In this document: positions 34,452 to 44,940 of the stretch, in pieces
Layout of the letters: each line of letters begins with the position of its first letter
Numbering within the stretch: the first letter of the stretch is position 1
Assembly: GCF_004014715.1 (NCBI RefSeq)
Contig: NZ_CP034834.1
Location: 1,264,533 to 1,328,532, forward strand
Source of the DNA: Pseudoalteromonas sp. R3
GTDB lineage: Bacteria > Pseudomonadota > Gammaproteobacteria > Enterobacterales > Alteromonadaceae
Length of the DNA stretch: 64,000 nt
Direction: 5' to 3'
Translations under genes and position numbers: made by a program
Notes under the pieces: generated by a model
Database searches by the model: none
Told to the model about the DNA's origin: nothing
What the model saw: only the letters and a program-made list of their open reading frames with translations

Positions 34452-35440
34452 TTACGCTCTGGCCAATTTCTTCAACGCGGAGCGGGCTTTTTTCTTGAGG
34501 CGCTCACTAAGCGTTTCGGTAATGACCTCGTTCAATAGCTGTTTTGCAACTGTGGTTTTGCTGCGATCTATCGCAATTTCGGCCAGCCTGAATTTGACCT
34601 GGCTTTTATCTGGCATATCGTAGTAGTGCGAAGCTTCATCCAGATACTGCCTTAATGCCGCTTCACCCTCGTCATGGTGTTTACCCAGTTGCTGGCTGAG
34701 TACACCAATGAGCACCAGTGAATGGTTTCTGGCTTTCTCCTGTTGAGTGGTCGCTGTTTTCATGGTCGCAGCTTTGCGGAACTGGCGTAAAGCTTCTTCG
34801 CTCTGGTCAAGCTCGTGATATACCTGACCCAGAGTGTAAAAGAATCTAGGCTCTGCAGCATATTGTTTCTGTCCGATGGCAATTAAGCGAGCGAACTCAT
34901 CATGTTCACCTGTTTTACCTAACAGATGCAAGCGAGTAAGGAAGGCTTCAAAAGGGGCGATTTTTTCTAATTCGTTAATATGTGTCAAAGCGGCCTGTTC
35001 ATCGCCTCCAAACATAGAAGGGGCATTGATATAAAACTTGATCAGTGCAGTGCGATATTCCGTATTACCCGGGGCCAAATCCACAGCTTTGATAAACGAT
35101 GCTTTGAGCTTTTTAATATAACCAGAGACACTGAAAATACTTGCCTGCTCGGCAATTTTGGCGACCACTTCAACATGGGCAAAATAGAGCTCTGGATTGT
35201 TCGGGTGCTGAGCGAGTGCATCTTCTATATGCTGTAGCGCAACTTCATCTTTATCGCTTTTCAGCGCAATACGTGCCAGAAGCAGCGGCTTGTGATAATC
35301 AGAGGTCTGCTGTTGCAGCAAAAGAGACTGTGCGAGGCGTAGATTGCCTTTTTCAAATTCTGCCCGACCCTGTTCAATACTGGCAGTGGCTGTAGTGCTG
35401 CAAATTAGCAGTGCAAGGGCATGAGTCGTGTGTTATTCAT
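34452..35440 (-). CDS. Secreted TPR-repeat protein (frameshift in signal region)
   Basis: The main frame gives about 290 residues of helical TPR-like repeats (EALRQFRKAATMK, VALQHIEDALAQHPNNPELYF). The natural start is upstream: ATG at 35440 with GAAGGAAA opens MNNTRLMP and stops early, but adding one base at the GGG run 35417-35419 (CCC on the coding strand) joins it to LALLICSTTATASIEQGRAE, a signal peptide plus the first TPR helix. The repaired gene encodes about 329 residues. TPR proteins mediate protein contacts; this one would act in the periplasm. No partner is evident. Confidence 0.72.
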
Positions 35441-35520
35441 GTGTATGTTTCCTTCTAAGTATCTAAAATAAATAGTGTTACTTTTTAAGCTGTCGCTCAG
35501 TGAACGTACTGGTTTGCGAC

Positions 35521-35976
35521 TTAATTGACGGGGCTTCCGATTGGGTGTGCGGCAGGGGCATGCCAACGGATGGCCGTCCAGGCAATGGATAAAAGTAAGC
35601 TAAGTTGAATGGCGGCCAGAAACAGGTAAAAGGGAGCGGTTTCCACACCCCCCAGTACAAACACAAAGGTAAGCGGGACGGCCACAAGGTTACATAACCG
35701 GTTTATTCGGTAGCCGAGAAACTGGGATAAAAAAATCATCATAATGGGAATTTCGATGAGTACGGCGCTGATCAGTAGCAGTGGCTGTGATAGTTTGACT
35801 GAGCCGGAATAGCCACTCATCAATGTCTCAATGACGCCAGGCGTGATAAAAGCCGAGACAAAGGCCAGGATATCGGCATAAATCATATTGAGCATCACCA
35901 GCAACCAAAGCGTTGCAAGTTTAATGCGAATACGGCCATCGGATATTTCGCTAGCGGTTGAATTTGGGTTTGTCAT
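35521..35976 (-). CDS. DUF6326-like membrane protein
   Basis: 151 residues, four hydrophobic helices. The opening DGRIRIKLATLWLLVMLNMI then YADILAFVSAFITPG resembles DUF6326 proteins (rIKLs-aLWxxvMxxxiYaDil). The function of the family is unknown. It has AAGGAACC before the ATG. It is divergent from the AraC-type regulator at 36174, with about 200 bases between them, and could be its target. Confidence 0.7.
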   Translation of the reverse strand: MTNPNSTASEISDGRIRIKLATLWLLVMLNMIYADILAFVSAFITPGVIETLMSGYSGSVKLSQPLLLISAVLIEIPIMMIFLSQFLGYRINRLCNLVAVPLTFVFVLGGVETAPFYLFLAAIQLSLLLSIAWTAIRWHAPAAHPIGSPVN

Positions 35977-36173
35977 ACGTGGTTCCTTAGTTCATATTGG
36001 GGTCCATGTAAAAAGGTTTGCCCGGCTGTATCCAGGTAGCACTCAGACTAACTGCTCTGAGCTAAGGCGTCGTCCCAGCGTAAAGGCGCGGACAGATTTG
36101 CGAGAAATGAAAATTAAAAGTAGCTAAAACAAATAATTACGGATAACTTTGTTTCAACTGTCAGGGGAGAGAA

Positions 36174-37346
36174 GTGGCTGAAACTATTGTGATGGTACTT
36201 ACGGCGATGCTAATTGGGCAAGTTGCCTTGAGTGTACCTGTGTTGCTAATAAAGCAGTCAACACGCGCTTATCGAATACCGCTGGTGGTATTTCTCAGTG
36301 CCTGTGGCGTGCTGGCCCTGAATGCAATCGTGCCGGTTGTAATACCTGACTGGTATCAGGCGTATACGGTTATTGGTTTTCCTATGCTGTTTGTGCTTTG
36401 CCCTGCATTACGCCTTTATATAGAGGGGATCACGACACACAAAAGTCGGACTTTGTATAAACTGAATCCAAAAAAGTTCGTTTTGTTATGGCCCGCAATA
36501 GTGGTTTCAAGCATCATTGCTACCTTGCCATCACAACAGCACCGGGCACTTTTTGTTACCGATGAAATACCTACTGGGTTACATGCTGTGGTACTGGCTG
36601 GTGCGATGCTGGCCCTGATATGTGCCTGGCTGGTTGAATGCGGATTGACCATAGTGGTATTAATAAAACACCTGATGGTATTCAGAACTGAACTAAAAGC
36701 TCACTATTCTAACCTTGATGACCCCAGGATATTCGCGACAAAACGGCTTATTTTTATGGCCATGTGTATCTGGGTTTTAGCGCTGAGCTGCGCTTTTCTG
36801 TCCAGCCTGTTTGGACATGCTATATTGACGCTTAGCGCTGAAATACTGACTGCATTGATACTTACCTGGAGCCTGACCTTTTTTGCCATGCAACAAACCA
36901 CCCCATTGCTTATTCCTGCTTTGGATAATGAGGTAGACAGGGTGAATGCTCTGGATAAACCAAGTAGCCAAGATACACTCAATAAGTACCATAAATCGGC
37001 TCTGGATAAGGACCGCTCCGCCCGGATAGTCAAAAAAGTCACCTCAGCGATGCAGGATGATAAGCTCTATCTGGATGCCGATCTGACGTTACAAAAGCTT
37101 TCCGATGCAAGCGGCGTATCAGCCAACTACCTTTCTCAGGTGTTAAACGAAACACTGAAAGTGAACTTCTTCGATTTTGTGAATCACTGGCGCATCGAGG
37201 CTGCAAAAGCGCGTTTACTGGCTAGTAAAGACTCAGTGCTACATATTGCGCTTGAGGTTGGATTTAACGCACGCTCTTCATTTTATAAGGCATTTAAAAA
37301 GGAAACGGGACTGACGCCGAGTGAGTATAGGCGAGTCGGCAAGTGA
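36174..37346 (+). CDS. AraC-family regulator with multi-helix membrane N-terminus
   Basis: 390 residues from a GTG at 36174 preceded by GGGGAGAG. Residues about 1-235 contain some six or seven membrane helices; residues about 285-390 are an AraC double HTH (LTLQKLSDASGVSANYLSQV, then NHWRIEAAKARLLASKD, ALEVGFNARSSFYKAFKKE, ETGLTPSEYRRVG). Membrane-bound AraC proteins of this type sense an envelope or extracellular signal and act on DNA directly. The divergent DUF6326-like gene is a likely target, but no operator was recognised. Confidence 0.88.
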   Translation: MAETIVMVLTAMLIGQVALSVPVLLIKQSTRAYRIPLVVFLSACGVLALNAIVPVVIPDWYQAYTVIGFPMLFVLCPALRLYIEGITTHKSRTLYKLNPKKFVLLWPAIVVSSIIATLPSQQHRALFVTDEIPTGLHAVVLAGAMLALICAWLVECGLTIVVLIKHLMVFRTELKAHYSNLDDPRIFATKRLIFMAMCIWVLALSCAFLSSLFGHAILTLSAEILTALILTWSLTFFAMQQTTPLLIPALDNEVDRVNALDKPSSQDTLNKYHKSALDKDRSARIVKKVTSAMQDDKLYLDADLTLQKLSDASGVSANYLSQVLNETLKVNFFDFVNHWRIEAAKARLLASKDSVLHIALEVGFNARSSFYKAFKKETGLTPSEYRRVGK

Positions 37347-37559
37347 ATAGCTAATAATGATGAGCCACTGTCTTGTAAGCCTGTTATTGGGTATTCTGAC
37401 TAAATGAGTCACAGGGAAATTTTCTATCATTGAATGTAAATCATACAAAAGTTAATGTAATCATAGGTTTATGAATTTTACATCTTGAGGTTGTTTCTTA
37501 AAAGGGTATAATTGGCTGGATTTATTTCCCTCTTATGCTTCAAGGATTAAGTTTAGCTC

Positions 37560-39359
37560 ATGGAATCGTTCCGTTATTTTTCCCGTCTCTTTTTTATTAT
37601 TCTGACTATAAATACGTTGGTTGCGTGTGGTGGTAGCAGCAGTAGCAATGAAGCTCAGCAACCCACCTTAAAGCCGATGGTCGTTGAGGTCACAGGTAAT
37701 AAAGAAGTCGCAGAATTAACTTCGCACACCTTAACCTCAAGTGTTGATAACTCCTCTGGCGCAGTAACTTATCAATGGCATTATGAATCAGAACTGGCGC
37801 TGGACGTATCGGACCTGACGCAGTCGAGTCTGACTGTAACCAGCCAGGACATTGAAGCAGATGGTGATGCGGTGTTTACGTTAACCGTAACGGATGAGCT
37901 GGACAGGACAGTGCAAGCCAGTCATACCATTGTATTCAAAGCAGGTGAGTCGGTGACAGTTTCAGTAGTCGGTCCTGAAAAGATCACAGATGCTGACACC
38001 GTGACATTTGAAGGGCAGGCTGACGGTCTGGAGGTGGTCAGTTATCAGTGGCAACATGACAGCGAGCTTGAGCTAAACCTCTCAGGGCAAGAATCAGCGG
38101 TGTTGACGGTGGCAACACCTACATTGTCCTCACCTGTGGTTGTGACTTTTACCCTTTCGGTGAAAGATGTACATGGGCGTACTTATCAGTTTGCACACGT
38201 TGTCACATTTGCTGCAAACAGCACCGGACCATCAGACTCCGAGCCAAATAAAGCACCCATTGTCAGTATTGAAGGGGCTGACCAAGCCCGTGTGCAAGAT
38301 ACCGTAATACTCAGTGCGAATGCCAGCGACCCGGATGGGAAGATTAGTCAATACCAATGGTCTTCAGATAGCAGCCTGCCACTGCAATTGTCAAACGTTC
38401 ACACACCTGAGCTTAGCTTTACTGTTCCTCAGATAAATGAACCACAGACTGTTACCTTTACGCTTGTGGTCAGTGATGATGAGGCGCTGTCGGCTCAGGC
38501 TACCCATTTGGTCGAGTTACTTCCTTTCCCAAATCGTTCCCCTGAAGTGACCTTGGTGTCCCCATTGGAAGTGATGGAAAACCACAGTGTGACTATTACC
38601 GCACAAGCGAATGATCCTGACGGTGAAATTAGTCACTATGAATGGGGCTACGAAGGCGATGTATCACTCAGTATTGGTGACAATACGGGGGCCGAGTTGG
38701 TGCTCAGCCACATGGACGTCAGGCAAGACACAGAGCTGAACATATTTGTCATCGTGACGGATGACGACGGTGCTCAAAGCCGTACAGAGACAAATATAAC
38801 AGTACGTGCTCTGCCGGAGGTGTCCATAAACGTAGGGCCACAAGCTCTCATAGAGCAGCAGCCTGTCACCTTTAGCGCGCAACTTTATGACCCTCATAAC
38901 CGGGTAGCCAGCTATACCTGGACACATAACGGTAAAGACCTGCTAAGTGCTGAAGGGGATCTTAGCGAGCAAATGACGTTGCAAAGTACTGATATTCAGG
39001 AAGACTTACCTGTTACAGTAAGTCTTATGGTCAAAGATACTCTGGGTAATCAGGTACAGGCACAGACAGAGCTGACAATTCAGGCGCTCAAGCATATGTT
39101 GACCATTTCAGGTGAGGTATTTGCTAAGGAACTCCCCGTCAGCAATACCCAAGTGACCGCACAGGTTGACGACGTCGCGCAGACTGTGGCTGTCGATGAA
39201 GCAGGGCGTTACGTCCTGACATTGGAGCTGGATGAGTCGCAAGCGAACGCCATGATTGTATTAACAGCACATCAAGAGAATAACCCCATGCGTGCAGCGG
39301 CTTCTGTGTTGGGGGAAGTAAAGCACCTGATTGCGCTTGGGGGGACGACAAGGTCCTGA
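37560..39359 (+). CDS. Giant surface lipoprotein, N-terminal part with PKD-like repeats (segment 1 of 3)
   Basis: The frame starts with a lipoprotein signal (RLFFIILTINTLVACGGSS; lipobox VACG) and a serine-rich linker. Residues about 40-530 hold about five Ig/PKD-like domains with recurring patterns: TYQWHYESELAL, VSYQWQHDSELEL, ASDPDGKISQYQWSSDS, ANDPDGEISHYEWGY and YDPHNRVASYTWTHNG. A carboxypeptidase-regulatory-like domain follows (LTISGEVFAKELPVSNTQV). The frame stops at 39359, but adding one G to the G6 run at 39339-39344 continues it directly as GGDDKVLTEEELFAVNINAA into segment 2. The segment displays a lipid-anchored, probably surface-exposed adhesin-like architecture. Confidence 0.8.
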   Translation: MESFRYFSRLFFIILTINTLVACGGSSSSNEAQQPTLKPMVVEVTGNKEVAELTSHTLTSSVDNSSGAVTYQWHYESELALDVSDLTQSSLTVTSQDIEADGDAVFTLTVTDELDRTVQASHTIVFKAGESVTVSVVGPEKITDADTVTFEGQADGLEVVSYQWQHDSELELNLSGQESAVLTVATPTLSSPVVVTFTLSVKDVHGRTYQFAHVVTFAANSTGPSDSEPNKAPIVSIEGADQARVQDTVILSANASDPDGKISQYQWSSDSSLPLQLSNVHTPELSFTVPQINEPQTVTFTLVVSDDEALSAQATHLVELLPFPNRSPEVTLVSPLEVMENHSVTITAQANDPDGEISHYEWGYEGDVSLSIGDNTGAELVLSHMDVRQDTELNIFVIVTDDDGAQSRTETNITVRALPEVSINVGPQALIEQQPVTFSAQLYDPHNRVASYTWTHNGKDLLSAEGDLSEQMTLQSTDIQEDLPVTVSLMVKDTLGNQVQAQTELTIQALKHMLTISGEVFAKELPVSNTQVTAQVDDVAQTVAVDEAGRYVLTLELDESQANAMIVLTAHQENNPMRAAASVLGEVKHLIALGGTTRS

Positions 39360-39370
39360 CAGAAGAGGAG

Positions 39371-42019
39371 TTGTTTGCTGTCAATATCAACGCGGCAACG
39401 ACTGCAGAATTTGCGCTACTGCAAAGCGACCTGGGGCTACCAATCACCCAGCAGCAATTGCGTGAAGCGCGTGCGAGTTTAGACCCGACTGAAAAACGCG
39501 CCCTAACGGGGCTGTTTTATGACTTCAGTCGCGTGTCTGAACGAAATTTAAACCTGCCCAATGGTTATCCGGATCTTGTCGCCCTGGCAAAAAATTTACG
39601 CGCCACCAAACGTCAGTTACGTCAATACCAGCGTGAATATGGTGAAGCCGCTGACAGAGTACGCCATCAGGTTGCCCAAAACCCAAATTTGTTCGAGCCT
39701 GCCACAGCGGTGCCTGAGGGCCGCTATTTGTTGAGTGAACTGAGCTATTTCAATGGCTTTGCTGCGTCGCTGACATTGAATGAGGACGGAAGCGGTGTAT
39801 TGAACGCAACTGAAAGCGTACCTTTTAACTGGTCGCAGGTGGAGTCAGGTATCCTGCTTACACTCAGCCGGTCACTTGGCATCTATCGCAACGGGGTTGC
39901 TGCGCAGCCTGATTATTTTGCAGAACAATTACACCTGTCACTGAGCAAAGACCCGGATGGCAACCTAGCTGCAAGCGTGAGTATACCTGGCAGCCAGAGT
40001 GCACCATGGTACACCCGTATGGTAGCCTTGGATGATTTATCGGCGTATTCAGCAAGTGACTTTTTTGGCCAATGGTCAATGAGCTTTGCTCACTCTGCAA
40101 GCCAGGAACGCCACTATGACATAAACCTGTTTAGCGATGGTTCGGCGCGCGTTGAATCGGGTGCTACGACTGATTTCACACACTGGCAGCTTCAGGGGGC
40201 GCAACTTGAACTTACCCTGGACAATGCACCTTACCGTATGTACATACTCAGAGAGTTTCCCCTCGGGTACCAGCTGCTGATTGAGTACGACGGAGAACAA
40301 GGTAAAGTCATGGTGCCAGGCGTGATGGTACGCCATCAAAAAACCAGTTTCGACGAGCTTAACTACACTCGTACCTGGAACCTGCTATTCAGACAAGGTG
40401 AAAGCGAAGTTTTTAGCATTGATGAAGATAATCACTACCATTACCTCTGGCGTCGCAATGTTTGGGGTGACAAACAAGACGGCAAGCTGGTGCAGCAACG
40501 TTTTGAATTTGCAGGCATAGATACTCTCTGGTGTGATGTATCTTTGTTACAGTGCGAAGCCAAACTAACCGCCGCGTATCGTCTGCTGAGCGTTCACGGC
40601 GACCTAATCGCAGTGGAGTATGCAACGGCCAGCAATCCGTTGAGTGCTGGGGTGTCTAAACGTCAGCTGTATGTGTTCGAGTTAAGCGATGATGTGCTGA
40701 GCACACCTCGATTGACCGATGGCATTTTTAAGGCCAGCAGCAGCGGTGCATTTGCCGGCACAGCCAGTTTATATGGCCTGACTGAACAAGGCGTGGTGCA
40801 CCTGCAGGGAGGTCAGCATTGCGAACCTTTCTCTCCACAACCCTACTGTGCAGAGGCAATCTATATAGGTGAGCAAAAGTATTGGGCTTCTATGGCCGGT
40901 GAAGACATTAAACTTGTAACAATCGACCGTAGCACAACACGTTATTTAACACTGACCGATGCAGATCAGCAGGGTATCACTTTGTGTTTACGCGAAGATG
41001 TGGGCCTGCAGAGCTGTAATGAGACAAACTCGCTCTATTACCAGTTTTTAGCCCCAAATCTGGATATTGAGTATGTGGTGTCGGGTGAGGGGGCCTTACA
41101 GCCCTCGGTGAATACAGTGAGCTATAAACAAAGCTTTGAAACCTTGATTTTACCAGAGCGAGGCTTTGAACTTGACGAGATATCAGGTTGCCAGGGCGTG
41201 CTCAAAGAAAGCGACAATGGCACTTTACTGTATTCAGTGACTGAGCCCCAACAGAGCTGCACCATTAACGCAAGCTTTAAGCGTACCGCCCCACATGTTG
41301 GCAGGAATGTCGTGCTTGTGAATAATGGAGATGTCCCGCATAGCTGGTATATGGATATCCATCGCAATGGCACAGGCACTTTGACAACCCGAACACACGT
41401 TGTTGATTTTAAGATTACCCAACAGAGCGAGTCTGTCTATGTTGCACGTTTGAATGGCGGGCGAACCGTGTCTGTGCGCGATGGCCAGGGCAAAACGCAC
41501 ATTGTCACTGGATTTGCATTTGAGTATCAACCGGACGGTGCTTATCTGAGCTGGCACCATGACACTGTGTTCAAACGCACGGTATTTACGACTCAGATCC
41601 AGTTTGCTAAAGACCTTGAAGCGCTTGCTATCGATCCACAAGTATTGGCAGGACAATGGGCGCTGACTTTTGGCGAGTATGCCGAGTCGCAGCAAACACA
41701 TACTCAGCAGCACTTGTTATTTAACCTGAATGCTGACCACACGGGTGAGCTACGTGCGGGAGAGCAGACTCCCTGGGCACAGCAACATGAACTGAACTGG
41801 TCGCTGACAGAGCAAAACCGACTGCGACTGTCTGCACGATCTGGCACCCTGATAGCCGAGTTTAAATTAATTCGTCAATCCAAATGGGGCTATCAGTTCG
41901 TGATTGAGGAAGTTAAGAAGACCAGCTCGGGATATCACAATGACTGGTTTCAACATGGTGCCGGTTTTGCTTATCAAGCGCGAAGCGCAGCCACTGCAAC
42001 TGGCGCAACTGGCAGGTAA
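39371..42019 (+). CDS. Giant surface lipoprotein, middle part (segment 2 of 3)
   Basis: About 880 residues with no signal peptide of its own and only a TTG candidate start, consistent with its being the continuation of segment 1. It opens with a helical stretch (about 15-105; RALTGLFYDFSRVSERNLN, RATKRQLRQYQREYG). A series of beta-rich modules follows, each beginning GRYLLSELSYFNGF-like or FFGQWSMSF and with repeated Trp/Gly patterns (FNWSQVESGI, THWQLQGAQL). There is one bacterial-repeat module with paired cysteines (EISGCQGVLKES, QQSCTINASFK). The frame ends at 42019 while the next frame already runs in parallel from 41904. Joining needs removal of one base, or addition of two, around 41960-41995. 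Function unknown. Confidence 0.7.
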   Translation: MFAVNINAATTAEFALLQSDLGLPITQQQLREARASLDPTEKRALTGLFYDFSRVSERNLNLPNGYPDLVALAKNLRATKRQLRQYQREYGEAADRVRHQVAQNPNLFEPATAVPEGRYLLSELSYFNGFAASLTLNEDGSGVLNATESVPFNWSQVESGILLTLSRSLGIYRNGVAAQPDYFAEQLHLSLSKDPDGNLAASVSIPGSQSAPWYTRMVALDDLSAYSASDFFGQWSMSFAHSASQERHYDINLFSDGSARVESGATTDFTHWQLQGAQLELTLDNAPYRMYILREFPLGYQLLIEYDGEQGKVMVPGVMVRHQKTSFDELNYTRTWNLLFRQGESEVFSIDEDNHYHYLWRRNVWGDKQDGKLVQQRFEFAGIDTLWCDVSLLQCEAKLTAAYRLLSVHGDLIAVEYATASNPLSAGVSKRQLYVFELSDDVLSTPRLTDGIFKASSSGAFAGTASLYGLTEQGVVHLQGGQHCEPFSPQPYCAEAIYIGEQKYWASMAGEDIKLVTIDRSTTRYLTLTDADQQGITLCLREDVGLQSCNETNSLYYQFLAPNLDIEYVVSGEGALQPSVNTVSYKQSFETLILPERGFELDEISGCQGVLKESDNGTLLYSVTEPQQSCTINASFKRTAPHVGRNVVLVNNGDVPHSWYMDIHRNGTGTLTTRTHVVDFKITQQSESVYVARLNGGRTVSVRDGQGKTHIVTGFAFEYQPDGAYLSWHHDTVFKRTVFTTQIQFAKDLEALAIDPQVLAGQWALTFGEYAESQQTHTQQHLLFNLNADHTGELRAGEQTPWAQQHELNWSLTEQNRLRLSARSGTLIAEFKLIRQSKWGYQFVIEEVKKTSSGYHNDWFQHGAGFAYQARSAATATGATGR

Positions 42020-44429
42020 GTGGCGCTATCAGTCTGCGAATCAGAGTGATGGTTTTGAGTTGTATACAGATGGTACATACCGCACCAGTAAGTTTAATGG
42101 TGCAGAGCGGGCGTCTGTAAGTGGTTCGACTTTATCTGTGTCTGCCGCGTATAACACTGAGCTTGAGATGTTCGATCCGATTTGCAGTATCGATGACCCT
42201 CAGTGTGTATTGGGATACCACAAAACGTACACCGTACTCAGTAAGCAAGACGATACGCTATTTGTGCTGATCAATGAAAGCTTAAGCAATTCTGAAGCTG
42301 TGATCCGCCAGTTTGAACTGGATAACAACCCCGGTTTGACACAGTTTGAAGCGCAATTTTTCCGTGCTGAGCTTGAACTTGAAGTCGGTATTGATACGCC
42401 TTCTTCTAATTATTTATATGAAGTAACGGCACAGCAAACGCGCTACTGGCGATTCTTTGAACGACAGCATGAACAGGGCATCAAGCAGTATTTGTTTATT
42501 GAGGGAGAAGGTGCCACTGAGGTTGCTATTGAGCAGGGTAAACTGCTTTTTGGTGATGCACAGCAATATCAGCTTGAAATCATAGAGAGCACAAGCGAAG
42601 GGGTTTTGGTGTGCCGCTATGCGCGGGGCAATTACTGCCAAGTTGCTGATCAGCACTTTCTTCGCTACGAGGTACCAGCCTATGAGGTGACGTTAGATGT
42701 GGGCCCAGGCGGAGAAGTTGTAACCGACATATCCGGTTCTTACATATTATACGGCAGGCGGATAGGTGTTGAGATCTCATATCAGCAAGATCAGGTGTTG
42801 TCCTCTTTATCTGGGTGTGATTTGTCCTTTGACTATGAAAATGAGCGGGTGTTGCATTTTTATGGCCCAGGGATTGCCAGTGCTTGCCATATCAGCGCAC
42901 GGTTTGAACCCTGGCTCGGCAGCCAATCTGCACGGCTGGAAATGACCGATCCGTTCCTGGGTGCCTGTGTTGATCAGTACAATGAGGCTCCCGACAGGCA
43001 CATTGAGTTTAGAACGCATTTGTCCTGCGATGGACAAGATAATCTGACACTGACGGATATTTCAGGTCTGGCGCAGTTTTCGCAGCTGACCTCTTTGCAG
43101 CTGCGTAGTGCGGCACAGATCAGCCCGTCAGCCTTGGCCGAACTCAATACTCTGACTCAGATAACTGAGTTATCACTGAGTGATATTGCCATTACAGAAT
43201 TGGACCTAAGTAGTATGAGCGGTTTAGAGAAGCTCAGCCTTGCGTTGCCTGAGCTTACAGCACTCACCTTGCCACAAAGGAGTGCACTGACCTCGTTGTC
43301 TATAACACAAGGCGGCCCGGCTGGTCTAGCACTGAGTGGGCAAACAAGTTTGACCAGGCTCGACCTGTCTGGCAGTGCAATAAGTCGGTTGGATCTCAGC
43401 GGATTACAAAACCTGACCTCGCTCCAGGCAAGCAACAGTCAGCTGGAAGAAATTACTTTTGTGGATGCGACTTTGCCAGTAGGAAAGCTGTGGCTGGACA
43501 ACACGCCTCTGAGCCAGTTGGAGCTGAGCCGTTTTCCTCAACTGACTCACGCCAAACTCGACCATACTCAGCTGTCGGCTTTGGATATCACCGAAAATCG
43601 TGAAATATATCACTTGAGTGCTCAGCATACGCCGCTTGAGTACTTTGTTTCAGCGCGAAATGTGCCGCTGAAAAAGCTGATCTTGTCAAGCACACAACTG
43701 ACCAGCATAGCGTTAACGACCATGCCAGCGCTGGATTGGTTAGAGATTGATAACGCACGTTTAACCACGCTGGATCTGAATGGATCGCACGTTGAGCACC
43801 TAAGTGCCAAGGGGAATCAGCTGACTTCGCTGACAGTGCCTGATGATGCTAAATTACGCCGCCTGTGGCTGGACGATAATCAGATAGCAAGTGTCAAGTT
43901 ACCAGAGGATAATCCGTGGTTGTATAATCTCAGCCTGTCGGGTAATCAGTTGTCGACGTTTGAGACTTTGGGTCCCCAGAACCTGAATTCACTGGATTTG
44001 TCACATAATCCTCTGACGCAATTTGGTGTTAGGTTGAATTCTCGGCTACACACCCTGAACTTGTCTTACACGCAGCTCGAGGAAGTGGATATTGCGACTA
44101 TGAATGAGCTGCGTACTTTAGTGATAAACCATACACCGATATCACAACTGGCACTTGAGGCACGGTTAAAGCACCTGGATATAAGTAATACCAAAGTGAC
44201 TAAACTGCACCTGCCTGATGATATGGAAAACACAGAGATATATTTTGCAGGCAATACCCTGAGCAGTCTGACTGCAACAGGCAGTCAGCGAAATATCAGG
44301 CTATTTCTTGAAGGGAGCGAATTGAGCGACCAGGCCAGAGAGTTTTTGATCATTAATCAAGGGCAGATCCGGGGATTTCTGTGCCGTGATTTATCGGTAC
44401 CGGCTGAATGTACGATCCTGACACATTAA
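41904..44429 (+). CDS. Giant surface lipoprotein, C-terminal part with leucine-rich repeats (segment 3 of 3)
   Basis: The useful frame begins near 41970 as REAQPLQLAQLAGKWRYQ, matching the module pattern of segment 2, so it is most likely the same protein. A further cysteine-paired bacterial-repeat module (LSGCDLSFDYENE, ASACHISARFEP) is followed by a long leucine-rich repeat domain (about the last 480 residues) with units of about 20 residues: TRLDLSGSAISRLDLSGLQN, RLWLDDNQIASVKLPE, NSLDLSHNPLTQFGV. A CxxxxxxxxC pair closes it (LCRDLSVPAEC). LRR domains bind proteins. With segments 1-2 the repaired gene would encode about 2,290 residues. Confidence 0.75.
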   Translation: MRKLRRPARDITMTGFNMVPVLLIKREAQPLQLAQLAGKWRYQSANQSDGFELYTDGTYRTSKFNGAERASVSGSTLSVSAAYNTELEMFDPICSIDDPQCVLGYHKTYTVLSKQDDTLFVLINESLSNSEAVIRQFELDNNPGLTQFEAQFFRAELELEVGIDTPSSNYLYEVTAQQTRYWRFFERQHEQGIKQYLFIEGEGATEVAIEQGKLLFGDAQQYQLEIIESTSEGVLVCRYARGNYCQVADQHFLRYEVPAYEVTLDVGPGGEVVTDISGSYILYGRRIGVEISYQQDQVLSSLSGCDLSFDYENERVLHFYGPGIASACHISARFEPWLGSQSARLEMTDPFLGACVDQYNEAPDRHIEFRTHLSCDGQDNLTLTDISGLAQFSQLTSLQLRSAAQISPSALAELNTLTQITELSLSDIAITELDLSSMSGLEKLSLALPELTALTLPQRSALTSLSITQGGPAGLALSGQTSLTRLDLSGSAISRLDLSGLQNLTSLQASNSQLEEITFVDATLPVGKLWLDNTPLSQLELSRFPQLTHAKLDHTQLSALDITENREIYHLSAQHTPLEYFVSARNVPLKKLILSSTQLTSIALTTMPALDWLEIDNARLTTLDLNGSHVEHLSAKGNQLTSLTVPDDAKLRRLWLDDNQIASVKLPEDNPWLYNLSLSGNQLSTFETLGPQNLNSLDLSHNPLTQFGVRLNSRLHTLNLSYTQLEEVDIATMNELRTLVINHTPISQLALEARLKHLDISNTKVTKLHLPDDMENTEIYFAGNTLSSLTATGSQRNIRLFLEGSELSDQAREFLIINQGQIRGFLCRDLSVPAECTILTH

Positions 44430-44438
44430 TGCCTGCGA

Positions 44439-44471
44439 GCCTTCGCGAAAGTCTCTGGTATTCGCGAAGGC
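44439..44471. terminator. Perfect inverted repeat after the giant lipoprotein gene
   Basis: GCCTTCGCGAA/TTCGCGAAGGC, an 11-bp perfect stem with an 11-base loop, lies between the convergent lipoprotein and acetyltransferase genes. No T-run follows, so it is a weak or factor-dependent terminator or an mRNA end stabiliser. Confidence 0.55.
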
Positions 44472-44520
44472 CATTGCCAAGCTCAGTGGGTTGTGGGAGT
44501 GATACATACGTTTTACGAAC

Positions 44521-44940
44521 TCAGTAAAACTTACACATTCCCAGCCCCAGCGATTGGCCATCACGCAATGCGTAGCCGTAGCGCTGGTAGAAAGCTTCTT
44601 TGCCGTGTGCCGCCAGCAATGCTGCGGTTGCGCCACTTTGACAATGTGCTGACAGGTATTGCTCAATGTTATCCATTACGATATGACCTAGGCCACACCC
44701 CTGATGATCCGGGTGCACAATGACGTCCTGGATGTAAAAGTACATATGCCCATCGCCAACTATCCGACCACAGGCAATCAGTTGCTGCCCCTTGCGACAC
44801 TGCACCCAGTACAGTGAAGCTGCAATACTGGCTGCAATTTGCTCAGAAGCAGGGTTTTGCCAACCGACACTGGCGCGCAGCGCACTGAACTCAGTGGCTG
44901 CGGGTGGTGTATGTGAAATCTCCAGCTCAGTCGTCAACAT
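44521..44940 (-). CDS. GNAT-family N-acetyltransferase
   Basis: 139 residues from the ATG at 44940. The acetyl-CoA site is clear: [20 protein letters not shown], with the preceding strand GDGHMYFYI, and the C-terminal [16 protein letters not shown]. It matches the GNAT group that acetylates small amines or antibiotics; the substrate is unknown. Its start overlaps the end of the chemoreceptor gene by 14 bases, so it is probably translated by coupling. Confidence 0.85.
   Translation of the reverse strand: MLTTELEISHTPPAATEFSALRASVGWQNPASEQIAASIAASLYWVQCRKGQQLIACGRIVGDGHMYFYIQDVIVHPDHQGCGLGHIVMDNIEQYLSAHCQSGATAALLAAHGKEAFYQRYGYALRDGQSLGLGMCKFY

Noticed and set aside
44391..44666. Minus-strand 91-codon frame at the end of the giant lipoprotein gene
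   Set aside because: It overlaps the inverted repeat and the acetyltransferase in another frame and has no supporting signal.
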